Part shown: positions 12,601 to 22,087 of the stretch, in pieces | How the letters are laid out: every line of letters begins with the position of its first letter | Position numbering within the stretch: the stretch's first letter is position 1 | Assembly: GCA_001970855.1 (NCBI GenBank) | Contig: LSSN01003074.1 | Location: 1-25,619 of the forward strand | Direction of reading: 5' to 3' | Source of the DNA: Smittium culicis | Lineage: Eukaryota > Kickxellomycota > Harpellomycetes > Harpellales > Legeriomycetaceae | DNA length: 25,619 nt | Made by a program: the position numbers and the translations under genes | Notes under the pieces: model-generated | Databases searched by the model: none | Told to the model about the DNA's origin: nothing | What the model saw: only the letters and a program-made list of their open reading frames with translations

Positions 12601-14232
12601 AATAACCTTACACATTCTAGTTTAGACCTTAACAAAACAATTAACACCCTTTACCAAGCTAATAAAACTTCAACTTTTTATGGTCGAAATAGACCACAAA
12701 GCATTATAACAGGTAATAATCCGGAACATTCACGGAGCTACGACCCCTCGCTGCAATCCAACGGTAGCAATAATCAGTCTGATATCAAATCTTTTAATAA
12801 TTCAAATCTAACTTCTGCACATTTAATAAATGTCGAGCATTCACATTTTTTAAGAACCGAAAGAAAAGATTCAAGACCCATTTTAAGAGACTACGCAGAT
12901 TCACAAAAAGGCAGCAATTTTCCCAGCTATCGAACATTGGATTTTGGCGGCAGAATTATTGGAAAAAGGTCAAGGGATCAAGATTACCCATCAAGTGATT
13001 TGGACGCCTACAAAATGCGCACCATTAGCAATGGCTCCAAACTCAACTCACAAAGTAATCCTGTTATGGAAGATGCCCATCTCCCTCCAATCAATACTGT
13101 TCGCCATGATAAATTTTCACTGAAGCCTTTTCATTTATCTAGAAACGAGAATACCAACAGCTCCAGAATTGCTAAGCTTAACGAGATGGATAGAGACCTT
13201 AATTTAATAATGTCACACGAAAGCCTGTACAGGGATACTGCAAAAAGTAAAGTAGATCACAACAGCCCTATGTTCTATAATCGAAATGCTCTGGAAAGCC
13301 CGATTGCCTTGAATGAAAAATCTTTTGAGGAAAATCAAAATCGCCAAAGCCTTGAAAAGTATTTCCAAACTCGCAATTTGGCCAACCATGGAAGGAAAGT
13401 CAGCGCAAAAGAATCTTTTGACAGAAGATTTATGGCTAACAGATATGAAGAAGCGGTCTCTAGAGTTAAAAGTGATGCAAGTAACTTTTACAACGAAGAT
13501 AAATCGTATATTGGAAATAACACACAAAGATTTACAGGTAGAAACTACCCTTATGAGAACGGAGGCTATGGTTTGCAGCTCAATGGCAGCTATAGAAAAA
13601 GTATTAGATCTGTTTCTGATAGAAATGGACTAGAACAGAGAATTTATGAGAGGGCTAATAATATACTGTATAGCCGTCACCGTGGCCATTTTGCAGAAAA
13701 TACAATCAACGTACCTGGGCACCCAACAAACAGCCAACAGGGCTCTTCAACGCCTGTAAACCAAGTAAAGCGGCCTCATCCAAATTATAGTGTTGGGTCG
13801 GTTAAGCTGGATGAGTATAGCGATTTTAATTCAAGTAGACCTTTTGACGACCGCATGTTTGAATCCGAAAGCAATGCAGCTGGTGAAAGAGATAGATTTT
13901 TCAATATAAGCAATGCTAGGAATAATCTAGTTTTCGATAATAGAGAAAATAGTATTCGCATGAATTTCCCTGAACCCGAAAATTATATAAATAAGCTAAA
14001 GTCGTCAAACCTTGATGGCCTAGCTGCCAAAGCCCCCGGCTTTAATAATGATGAAATTCAAAACTTTAATAGCGAAAAATATTTACCTAGCTACGATAAA
14101 CCAGTAGACACTGTAGAAAATGAACCTAATTCAAAAAGTAACCTGAACAATAAAGATGATATTCCTAGTGCCGCGCCGCCTCGTAGTTCCTTATTCTACC
14201 TTGTTAACAACTCTGCATTTACTCAATCTTAA
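9632..14232 (+). CDS. KNS1: LAMMER/CLK-family dual-specificity protein kinase (Kns1/Lkh1-like), two exons
   Basis: Exons 9632-10657 and 10744-14232 join in phase 0 to give 1504 residues. Residues 1-399 are a basic, Ser/Asn-rich, probably disordered region with several SP/TP sites and basic clusters such as RRKR. The kinase domain spans about 400-725: glycine loop GQGTFG 407-412, Lys429, helix-C Glu444, HTDLKPEN with Asp526, DFG at 562, STRHYRAPE, ELGWS and DMWSIGC. HTDLK and EHLAMIEKF (from Glu623, consensus EHLAMMER) are hallmarks of the LAMMER family rather than DYRK/Yak1. The RLDW element usual in CLK kinases is not visible. Residues 726-1504 are an Asn/Ser-rich tail of about 780 residues, whereas family members normally end just after the kinase domain. 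LAMMER kinases phosphorylate SR-type splicing factors and, in yeast, act in TORC1/Maf1 signalling. The ATG is the first in the open frame. A second Met at 9656 is possible. Confidence 0.93.
10658..10743 (+). other. Spliceosomal intron in the kinase gene
   Basis: An 86-nt intron with donor GTAAGC and acceptor TATGTATAG. Without splicing the frame stops 9 codons after the donor. Removing it joins two open frames in phase 0 and puts the residues Tyr-His-Arg-Asp and following in frame with the kinase domain, with no stop from 10744 to 14232. The downstream frame has no ATG until well inside the kinase domain, so splicing is needed to supply the start. Confidence 0.88.
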
Positions 14233-17224
14233 GAGCACATTTACATTTATCAACCACCTATACATATCCCTCTATCTGATTGTTAATAAATATTATTTTA
14301 TACCGCTAAATTTAACTTGTATTTTTATCGATTGTGCTACTACTTTTATTGGTTGAGAAAATTACATATATCCTAATACTTATAAAGGCACTAGTTTTTA
14401 GCTATATATTTTAAAATTTTTTTGAGCAAAAAAATAGCCCGCTCCTATTTAAAAAATGAAATTTTATTAGTATAATTTCGAGTTGTTTTTTTTTAACTGA
14501 GGTCTGTTATTAAAATGTTGCTTTACTTCAAACTCGCATAGTATAAAATATGAATCCCGTTAATCTGGTAGTGAGGAAAAGTTATCACTTAACGTTAAAA
14601 ACAATAAAACTGGCAAAAAATTGGTACAACATAATACCCATGAGTAAAGAAGGGTGTTTATTTTGTTTTTTTAAATTGCATTGTTTGTATAGTTTTCGGT
14701 TTCTCAATAAAAAATACTTTATATCAAGTATTTTGTTAAATATGTAAATTCAATTCTTTTACGAAAAAAAAAAACTGAAAATAATCCAAAAAATAAATAT
14801 TGTTAGTCTCCAAGAAATAAGGTTTCCATTAGTGGACTTGTGGCTGATTCCGGAAATGGAAATAAAAATAAACGAGTATAGAAAAAATAATAATCCTTGG
14901 ATATTATTTTTTAAGGTTAGATTTAAACGCAAATGCTAAAATTACCCTTAAATTTACTGGCTGATATTCTAATCTCAACAACTAGATGATTAACGTAATA
15001 AATATAGTATCAGTTCTACTAGAGCGGATGAATATATCAGAATTTAATTTTTAATTTTTTTTTTTTATAAAGTTAACTTGGATAAAGCTGGAACTTTTCA
15101 TTAAACTAAAGAATTAAATTAATATAAAACTCGTCAAAAAAAACATATTATATACTACAACTACATTCATACCTCTAAAGGCTAGTTTCTAGAACAAATT
15201 ATAAAAGCAGTTGATCAGAGTTTTGGATTTATTTTCAAAAAGTATATAATTATAAATTATTAAAGCCTTTTAATATAAATAAAAAAGTAATCTTCATAAC
15301 TTTGAATTGCAAGAGGGTATTGAAACCCAAAGCGAGATTTTTTTTTTCCGCTGTTTTTTTCATGAGACAGTAGACCATATTATTAACTTTGTAGATCAGA
15401 GATTAATTAATATCAGATAATATGATTATTAAAGTATTTTTTGTATGAGAGTTTCTATATGAAGGTATCATTTTATAGTGTAAAGTGTTGGAGTGTATGA
15501 AATTTAATATTTAATTAAAATCTAAAAAAAAAATCTAACATTATTTTTAGCAAATAATACTTTAAAAACAAAATAGATAAATAGAAAAATCAAAACGTCT
15601 TTAAGGCTTCGTCAATGATATTTACAATTTCAGAATACCCAAGCCAATAAAATTGAACTGCAACATAGTTTCTACGTTCAGAATCTCCCATATCAGTTTT
15701 AAAGGTAATAATATAAAATAATAGTAGCTATTTATGTATAAATTCCCTGTAAATTAAATTTTTGCTTTTTTAATATATATAATTGAAATTAGTGTTAGTA
15801 AAGTGCGAAAGCAAATATAAATAAAAAAATTTTATACAGCCTTGAAGTTTTATAAAAGGAGACATTTATTGGATGGGTTAATATAATTGTTGCCTAGAAT
15901 ATTTTCTACATTGTATTCTCAAGAACTATTTGCACTGTTAATTTTATTATTTTCATTCTCAATAAATAAATTTAGATCTAGGTCTTTGATTTTAATCGAA
16001 TATTTTTAGACTAATATATGTTAATAGTGTATTAATAGCTTAGGGTCTAATATTACCTAGTTACTAGTACCTTTTTATTTTAGGTTTATGAATCTAGCTG
16101 AAATAAAAGAATATTTGGGCTCAAATTATTAGGTAGGAGCCTAAAACAAATTATCAATAGTATGAAGTCTATTAAATCCGAGGATACTGGAGAGCAGATT
16201 TTAAAAATCATTCTGAAAAAAATTTAAAAATATTAATATTAATATTATATTGCGGGCTAGAGCGTTTAGAAGTTTAGGCGTTAGCTAAATGATTATGCCA
16301 CAATTTGTTTTTTCTATCTATTCGCTACAATTATTTGTTCAAAAAGCTGAATATAATAAAGGCTGTAGAAACATTTTATTTGCATTAATTAAAGCAGATT
16401 TAAAAAATGTAACTTTTTATAATTAAAAATTAAAAATAAGAGATTAACTTGGACTCATGTAAATTTATGTCTAAGCTTGATACATTTTATTAAAGAATTT
16501 TTTTATTCCTCTTTCAAAAAATTTCAAGGAATAATTTCCATCATTATAATTTATAGAGAAAAAATACCGAGATTTTAGCGCGAATATATTTAGCTGTATA
16601 TTACTTAAATAAAAAATTACTACTTTTTTCGAGGTAAGCAATTGTATTAAAATTTTAGCTTTATTGTATACAATAAACCACTTTGTTTAATTCTCCCCCT
16701 ATTCTTAGACACGAAATATAAAACTTAGCCGTTGGAAAAGTATCCAAGCTCATAGATATAAATTTTTATCTGAAACCAAACATTTTACAAAGTTCAGAGC
16801 AACATCGAAATTGTAGAAATACCAGTTCTGTCGAAAATAGGCACAATCAAATAAGGTAATTTTTTGGTATAATTAATAAATTAAGTTAATTTGAGCAATT
16901 TACAAATTATTTAGTATACAAGTGTTATATTGTATTTATCTATTTCATACTATACCCTTGTGCTTGCAAATGATATTTATAATAATCAGCTTGCATCATG
17001 GACCAAATTTGAAATTTTTTATTATAAATTTAGCTTTTCTGTAAACCTATTTATTTGCTGAAATTTTCAATCAAAGCTAGTATATATACTTTTAGCATCG
17101 AAGCGTAAAGATACAGATAAAATGATAAAACGTGATTTTTATTATTATTAATTAGGAAGTAGCTTATTATATTAAAAAAAGGATTTAAAAACCAAGAATA
17201 AGAATAAAAATAGCGTACGGACAT
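14233..17224. other. Non-coding interval between the kinase and GDSL genes
   Basis: A plausible poly(A) signal AATAAA sits at 14285-14290, about 55 nt after the kinase stop codon. The rest is AT-rich with no supportable gene. A short open stretch at 14550-14747 has no recognisable features. The dispersed repeat at 15405-15710 lies inside. No RNA gene was recognised. Confidence 0.6.
15405..15710 (+). repeat. Dispersed diverged repeat, right copy
   Basis: Partner of 7100-7405 in direct orientation. Shared anchors are ATGAAGG, ATTTTATAG, GTAAAGT, AAAACGT, CCAATAA and CGTTCAGAAT, in the same order and with offsets of 8297 to 8303 nt. This copy is more AT-rich than the left one and lacks its strong G bias, which suggests that the two copies have decayed under different local mutation patterns. 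Confidence 0.55.
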
Positions 17225-18160
17225 ATGTCACTAAAGTCCATAGAGAGGATAGTCGTGTTTGGTGACTCTAACGTTGACGGCGGAAATGTGTACATGCTAT
17301 CAGGAAAAACGTTTCCATCACCGCCATACTTTGAAGGAAAGTTTACCAATGGACCAACGTGGGTCGAGAGTTTGGCGAGGGTTTTGGGAGTATCGATAGA
17401 TAATTATGCTTACGGAGGAGCAACAATAGACAATAGTTTAGTCGCAGGAACTATAGATTTAAGCGGAAATAGTGGACTTGGGGGTAGCGGTAGAAAGAAG
17501 AGAATCCCGGGAGTCAAGCAACAAATACTAAAATATTTGAAACTATATCCTCAGTCATCTCAGCGTGTTCGACCAGAAAGAACTCTGTTTATCATCCAAG
17601 CCGGAATGAATGATATCAGCTCAATGCTTATTCCCAAGTATTACTCGAAGCGTGCCGAAGAAACCAGCCCAGAGATTTTTGCTACCAGGCTATCTGAATG
17701 TATTATGATTATGCATGAACATGCTCATGCGAAAAACATCGTTGTTTTAAATCAGTTCCCACACGAATTGTATCCATACGTTATACAAATGTCGTCTACA
17801 GAAATCTTTCAGCGAAGCAGAGCTTACTCGATAGATTTTAACAACTACTTGCGCAAATTGATGCGTAGGCTCGCAGTTGAATATCCTAACCTGAACGTTA
17901 TACAACATGATTCATACCAATTGATAAAGAAAGTCATAAGCGATCCTACTAAATATGGGCTAGATGATGACTCTATTATCCCAGCAGTTGATTGGCCTGT
18001 GAAGTCAGGCTATTCCGGCGTAGTTGTCGGAAAGGGGTCTATGAGTAAGATGTGGTTTGACGATTCGCATTTTGGAGCTCGCATGCACAATATACTTGCA
18101 GCAGATATTTTACAGACCATTTCATTGCATATCATGTCCAATCCAACGAATTTTGGCTAA
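17225..18160 (+). CDS. SGNH/GDSL-family hydrolase (esterase/lipase), cytosolic
   Basis: An intact single-exon gene of 311 residues. Block I is VFGDSNVDGGN with the catalytic Ser15; Asn replaces the usual Leu of GDSL. GKFTNGPTWVE (38-48) matches the GRFSNGPVWVE signature of fungal GDSL esterases. The oxyanion-hole Gly is in YAYGGA (61-66), block III is GMND with Asn129, and block V is FDDSHF with Asp279 and His282. All four SGNH residues are present, so it should be active. The protein starts only about nine residues before block I and has no signal peptide or membrane segment, so it is probably intracellular, unlike the many secreted relatives. Substrate is unknown: a lipid or acetyl ester, or a carbohydrate acetylester as in CE16-like enzymes. 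The codons are visibly richer in G+C than the kinase gene. The ATG at 17225 is the natural start. Confidence 0.9.
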   Translation: MSLKSIERIVVFGDSNVDGGNVYMLSGKTFPSPPYFEGKFTNGPTWVESLARVLGVSIDNYAYGGATIDNSLVAGTIDLSGNSGLGGSGRKKRIPGVKQQILKYLKLYPQSSQRVRPERTLFIIQAGMNDISSMLIPKYYSKRAEETSPEIFATRLSECIMIMHEHAHAKNIVVLNQFPHELYPYVIQMSSTEIFQRSRAYSIDFNNYLRKLMRRLAVEYPNLNVIQHDSYQLIKKVISDPTKYGLDDDSIIPAVDWPVKSGYSGVVVGKGSMSKMWFDDSHFGARMHNILAADILQTISLHIMSNPTNFG

Positions 18161-18474
18161 TGGTGCCATATTTGAAGAAAAGAAGGAAAAGTAATGTAAT
18201 TTATTATACTATTACTTTTTAAGTTCAATCATATAGCTTCGCTTTCACCAGCTGCTATAATTTGTTTAAGTATAGTTATATTTAAAGTACTTTTTAATAA
18301 AATATGCAATAAAAATATACTATGTCCAAAGAATTGATAGTGGATTAATCCATTTTAACATATTAATTTCAATAAAAATAAATAAAGTTATTTTTAAATA
18401 ACTAAATAAGGATTAATGCGTGTTAGATATTATTTATGAAAAATCAGAATCAAAAAATATGATATTGGAGAGCG
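18161..18474. terminator. Convergent 3' spacer with poly(A) signal
   Basis: This 314-nt AT-rich spacer separates the stop codons of the GDSL gene (+) and the prefoldin gene (-). AATAAA at 18296-18301 is a reasonable poly(A) signal for the GDSL gene. Further AATAAA-like words follow near 18370-18385. No comparable signal stands out for the minus-strand gene. Confidence 0.45.
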
Positions 18475-19234
18475 TTAGTCTTTATCTAAGTTTATAGAGT
18501 TTCCGAATTTCGAATATAGCTGAGCCTTTAGCTCATCCATTTCAGACTTCAAATCAGAAATTTGTTGTTTCATTTTATCTGTAGTGGCATCCAAGGATTC
18601 TTTCTCAGACTCTATGCGTTCTATCGCTTCAGAAACGGTCAGCTTGATAAAAGTATCGCCTATTTTGTAGCTAAGAAATATAAAAAATATCATGTGATTA
18701 CTATTATACTCATTTTTGCAAAAGAAAAATAGAGCTAGTATATAAATTAAGACAAATAGATAGTATTTTTTTAAATAAAATAAAGATATCTTACTCTATT
18801 TTTGTATCCTCATCAAGTAACTCGATTTCTAGAGATAAATCGTCTATATAATCCTTTTCTTTCTGCATTAGAAAAAAAAAAATCAAAAAATCATCATATT
18901 TAGATTTAGATTTAAAATGGAAATAGTGTTTGATAATTGATAAAATTAATATTTGGTTTTCAAATAGTTGTGAGGCTATATCTAAACAATAGTGAGTAAC
19001 AATAAATTATAACCTTTTGAGCTTCGTATTTTTCTTGCAGCAATTCCAATTGTAAATTAATCTTGCTAAATTTATTTATTTTAACTTGATCTTGGAAAGA
19101 AACTTCGACATCGGCCTCATCTTCTTTTTCAATCTATAGTGTCGCATATATAAAACAAATGGGAAATTCTGCTTAAGTGTAGAGTAAATAGAAAACATTT
19201 AGTATTTCTTTCGTACCAGCTTAATGTTATTCAT
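18475..19234 (-). CDS. GIM3: Prefoldin subunit 4 (Gim3/PFDN4), four exons
   Basis: On the minus strand, exons 19234-19217, 19133-19014, 18862-18795 and 18670-18475 join to a 133-residue protein, almost exactly the length of human PFDN4 (134). The introns are 83, 151 and 124 nt, with donors GTACGA, GTTATA and GTAAGA and acceptors CTATAG, TGCAG and CTTAG. The order is typical of a beta-type prefoldin: N-terminal coiled coil (VSFQDQVKINKFSKI), an acidic linker (LEIELLDEDTKID), the hairpin YKIGDTFI, then a C-terminal coiled coil ending AQLYSKFGNSINL. Those last two motifs match the family closely. Prefoldin is a cytosolic hexamer that passes nascent actin and tubulin to the CCT chaperonin. The six-residue first exon is the least certain part, but its ATG and GT are in phase. 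It is convergent with the GDSL gene. Confidence 0.9.
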
Positions 19235-19431
19235 TTTCGGACGAGATGTTATCTATGACTAATTTGAAAATATTTTCGAATAGCTGATTTCGAATATTTT
19301 GGTAAATCGCTGCTTTGTTTATAATGAGACTATTGAAAGCAAGGTTGGATTTTATATTTTCAATTTTTTTTTTTATAAAAAAGGAATTTTATTGGTACGA
19401 TAATAATAATATAAACTATGCAGCAAAGTAA

Positions 19432-19701
19432 AGCTATCTAGCAAAAATTAGATATGTAGGTATAAAGTATAAAAAAACTAATTCCCTGTTACAAATAAAC
19501 TCTTCTGATAGTATACCTGCTGTGTATCTAATCAGACATGGGGTCTCCTCACCAACTGAAAGATCCACCCTGGCATTGCTTCAAGTAGGCAGGACGATCG
19601 AAGCTACAAACGGCAACAGAATTAAGCCCAATTCAAACAAATTGAATTCATCGAGACTAAACCTTTCTCGCCCAACAATCAATAAAAAAATCAATTTATG
19701 A
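19432..19701 (+). other. GC-enriched open segment, origin unresolved
   Basis: Bases 19501-19680 are clearly less AT-rich than their surroundings, and the + frame is open from 19432 to a TGA at 19699-19701 without an ATG. One spliced model is possible: ATG at 19324, donor at 19344 (GTTGGA), acceptor ending at 19511 (GATAG), giving a product of about 70 residues divergent from the prefoldin gene. Against this, the minus strand is also nearly open here, the product matches nothing I recognise, and the diverged direct repeat begins inside it. I favour a fragment of an old repeat over a host gene. Confidence 0.25.
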
Positions 19702-20095
19702 TTCGTTTTTAATTTACAAGTAAATTTATTATTTGCTACTATTATAGAACAAGCCAATAATTAAAAAGTCTTTGGGTTAAAATATTTTTATTAATTATGG
19801 TTGGCTAAATTTTGTAGATCAAAAATAGTCTACTACCCGTGAAAGAGCTAAATATAAGAGTATTAATAAAAAATATGAACCTGTCTAAACGCGGGGATAT
19901 TAGTTATAACCCTCTTACAGTGCGCTGTAAAATAGCTGAAATCTGTATTGATGTCAAACACTGTATTTGTACACTGAGGTTATCCCAGAATATGTTGAGA
20001 AAACCAGCTAGCCCTGCTTCCAGATAGTTTTCACCTGCAATTGCTGCCCTCCTAATCGCTAGACGTATTCTTAGCACCTCCAATTAATTATAATG
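19590..20095 (+). repeat. Old direct repeat, copy A
   Basis: Aligns with copy B downstream at a nearly constant offset. CTTTCTCG at 19663 pairs with CTTTCCCG at 20465, GATTCG at 19700 with 20503, TTTGCTACTA at 19732 with TTTGCTGCTA at 20535, TTGGCTA at 19801 with TTGGTTA at 20605, and CAATTG at 20038 with 20839. Offsets are 801 to 804. Identity looks like 55-65 percent, with many C/T and A/G differences, so the duplication is old. A short open stretch at 19839-20027 lies inside and matches no known family. Element class unknown. Confidence 0.65.
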
Positions 20096-20389
20096 TAAAA
20101 CTGCGTTGATTTTTAGTATAGTGCGCCTTCCAAAGTACTCTAATAATGCTTCCAAACCTTAGCAAGGTAAATCAAAATTCGGAAATTTAGTATATTCAAT
20201 CCAAGCTATTATTTTACTGTATTATTCTATTATTGGCGTTTTTGTTGGCTAATTTTTATTCTACTCACTCAGTGGCAGTTAAATAAAGGGAACTACGAAT
20301 CAATGCAATATTATGATAATAACATAATTCATTTGAATTTTTTATGGGAATCGGAACTTATTTAGTAAATCCTATTTGCATATTTAAAC

Positions 20390-20895
20390 TAGGTAATGGT
20401 ATTGGTTGTATCATATAGACCATTCGATGATTTTTCTAATTTTTTTTTCTGAGAGCTTATAACTCTTTCCCGTTCAACGCTATAAAAAAAAAAGAATTTA
20501 TTGATTCGCGAGTCATTTATAAATAGAGGTACCATTTGCTGCTACTCTACAGCAAACCAATAGTTGTTTGGGTCTTGGAATTAAATTATTCTTACTGAAC
20601 GTAGTTGGTTATATCTGGTGTCCCAAAAATTGTTTACTGTCCATGAAATGGTTAACATGTATATCTGGAGTCTGTAAAATATTTTAATCTAATCACCCTG
20701 TAATTAGAGTATAAAACAAATTTATTGGATTAATCAGAGTTATCGTATTTTACAACTGGTGCTAATGGGTGTGCATAATCTAATTATTATTTGGTCAATT
20801 AATTTTCTTATTTCAGAATTGATCAGGGAAAATACTACCAATTGTAATACTGCAACCGTTTTCCCGTGCTTTTTTATTTAAACCTAAAATTCTGG
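20390..20895 (+). repeat. Old direct repeat, copy B
   Basis: Partner of copy A in the same orientation, about 802 bp downstream, with about 300 bp of unrelated-looking sequence between the two. It has no coding potential: I read stops in all the frames I tried on both strands. It could be a remnant of tandem duplication, a pair of ancient long terminal repeats, or two decayed insertions. No target-site duplication or TG...CA ends were identified. Confidence 0.65.
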
Positions 20896-21090
20896 ATTAG
20901 GTGCTAGAAATATTGGCACTAATGTATAAGGCTTGGACAGTTTTGGAGTGTACTGAATATTGTACACTAAATAATTTTTAAGCATCGCGATTCTTTAAAA
21001 TATAATAAAACTAAATTCAGTTTCGTTAGATATAAAAATTTTAATAGATAATCAGTTTTCGATTTTGACAAGTGAAATAATATAATAACG
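20896..21090. promoter_or_regulatory. Upstream region of COX19
   Basis: About 195 nt between repeat copy B and the COX19 ATG, AT-rich especially over the last 110 nt. The promoter and 5' leader must lie here or within the repeat. No individual element can be singled out. Confidence 0.3.
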
Positions 21091-21372
21091 ATGAGTTTTG
21101 GTGGCCCAATGAATTCATCTTTTAATCCAATACCTCCGGATCGAGGAAGCTTCCCGTTAGATCACGATGGTGATTGCAAAGATTATATGCTTAGGTATAT
21201 GGAATGCATCAAAGGAACTTCAGAGCACTCAAAATGCAGAGAGCTATCGAAAGCCTACCTAGAATGCCGAATGGAAAACGGACTGATGGATAGAACTGAT
21301 TTCAAACAGCTTGGTTTTATTGAAGACAAGACATCAAAAACAGACTCAGAGACGAAGGAGCCGAAAGATTGA
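21091..21372 (+). CDS. COX19: Cytochrome c oxidase assembly factor Cox19 (twin CX9C protein)
   Basis: A single-exon gene of 93 residues, about the length of human COX19 (90). The four cysteines at 29, 39, 49 and 59 form two CX9C motifs (CKDYMLRYMEC and CRELSKAYLEC) in a helix-loop-helix CHCH fold. The flanking sequence PPDRGSFPLDH and ECRMENGLM-KQLGF is diagnostic of Cox19 rather than Cox17, Cox23 or Mia40 substrates in general. Cox19 is imported by the Mia40/Erv1 disulfide relay into the mitochondrial intermembrane space, where it works with Cox11 in copper delivery to the Cu-B site of cytochrome oxidase. The C terminus is short, acidic and variable, as usual. It is convergent with PAM18. 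The first ATG fits the family's N terminus. Confidence 0.96.
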   Translation: MSFGGPMNSSFNPIPPDRGSFPLDHDGDCKDYMLRYMECIKGTSEHSKCRELSKAYLECRMENGLMDRTDFKQLGFIEDKTSKTDSETKEPKD

Positions 21373-21739
21373 TATTTACTTTTATTTTTATCTCTATTTA
21401 AAATACTCCTTAAGCTTAAACCGATACTAAAAACTATGTAGAATTCATTATAAAGTTTCATTATTTATCTCAAAATAAGAATATTAAATTTTTATTAATT
21501 TCATGTTATTTTAATTGCATAAGAATAAGATTCTAATTAAAGAGTATCAGCTAATAGTTTATTATTTTAATTTATATGGAAAATGGAAAAAGGGATGATC
21601 TAAAGTTGGAAAATAAAAAAGAATCTTGAAATGTATTCAGACAAAAGTGAATTTCAGATATTACCGAAAAGTAATAGCGAAATATTTATTCGTACTTGAA
21701 TTTGATATCACGAGAGAGAAAAAAAAAAGGAAAGTCGCT
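21373..21739. terminator. Convergent 3' spacer between COX19 and PAM18
   Basis: This 367-nt AT-rich spacer lies between two stop codons. On the minus strand AATAAA (the complement of TTTATT at 21685-21690) lies about 50 nt beyond the PAM18 stop and is a good poly(A) candidate. No exact AATAAA was seen soon after the COX19 stop. Confidence 0.45.
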
Positions 21740-22087
21740 CTACTGAATACGGGCTTTGGTTTCTAGGAATTCTTTGGCCTCATTTACTTTAGTGGCGATG
21801 TAGGGAGAGCCGCCACGATCCGGATGGTTCTTGAGCATAATTCTCCTATGTGCATCTCTAATTTTATTTTTGGTAAGCATAGTCTCTTTGAGTCCTAAAA
21901 TTAGTGCAGCCTCTCGCTTTGACATTTTCGAATCGAAACCACCTTTGACGAATTTTTTGTTTACTTGATCGACGCCCTTCAAAATACTGCTTCCAGCTGA
22001 ACCGCCTCGGGCACGCAAAAACATAAATCTTCCAACTGCAGCCACTCCTGCCAAACCCAAACCGCCAGCTATAATCATGTTGCTCAT
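21740..22087 (-). CDS. PAM18: Mitochondrial import motor J-protein Pam18/Tim14
   Basis: An intact single-exon gene of 115 residues, the size of animal DNAJC19. Residues 4-24 form a glycine/alanine-rich membrane segment (IIAGGLGLAGVAAVGRFMFL), followed by a short matrix linker and the sequence KGGFDSKMSKREAALILGL characteristic of the Tim14 family. The J domain occupies about 56-112 with HPD at 88-90, inside IRDAHRRIMLKNHPDRGGSPYIATKVNEAK. Pam18 sits in the inner membrane at the TIM23 channel and stimulates the ATPase of mitochondrial Hsp70 during precursor import, held in check by Pam16. The short intermembrane-space part resembles the animal form more than the long extension of Saccharomyces. 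It is divergent from VMA10. Confidence 0.96.
   Translation of the reverse strand: MSNMIIAGGLGLAGVAAVGRFMFLRARGGSAGSSILKGVDQVNKKFVKGGFDSKMSKREAALILGLKETMLTKNKIRDAHRRIMLKNHPDRGGSPYIATKVNEAKEFLETKARIQ

Noticed and set aside
13213..13633. Overlapping open stretches within the kinase tail on both strands
   Set aside because: They are alternative-frame readings of the coding sequence. Only the long frame continues from the kinase domain.
14550..14747. Open stretch of 65 codons after the kinase gene
   Set aside because: There is no recognisable domain, the C terminus is low in complexity and there is no splice context. Too weak to call.
19513..19698. Mitochondrial ribosomal protein uL30m
   Set aside because: A short stretch (RSTLALLQVGR) loosely resembled the R..L.ALGL.R region, but the flanking residues and the expected C-terminal part are absent.
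19839..20027. Open stretch of 62 codons in repeat copy A
   Set aside because: The aligned part of copy B is full of stops and the protein matches nothing. It is better explained as repeat sequence.
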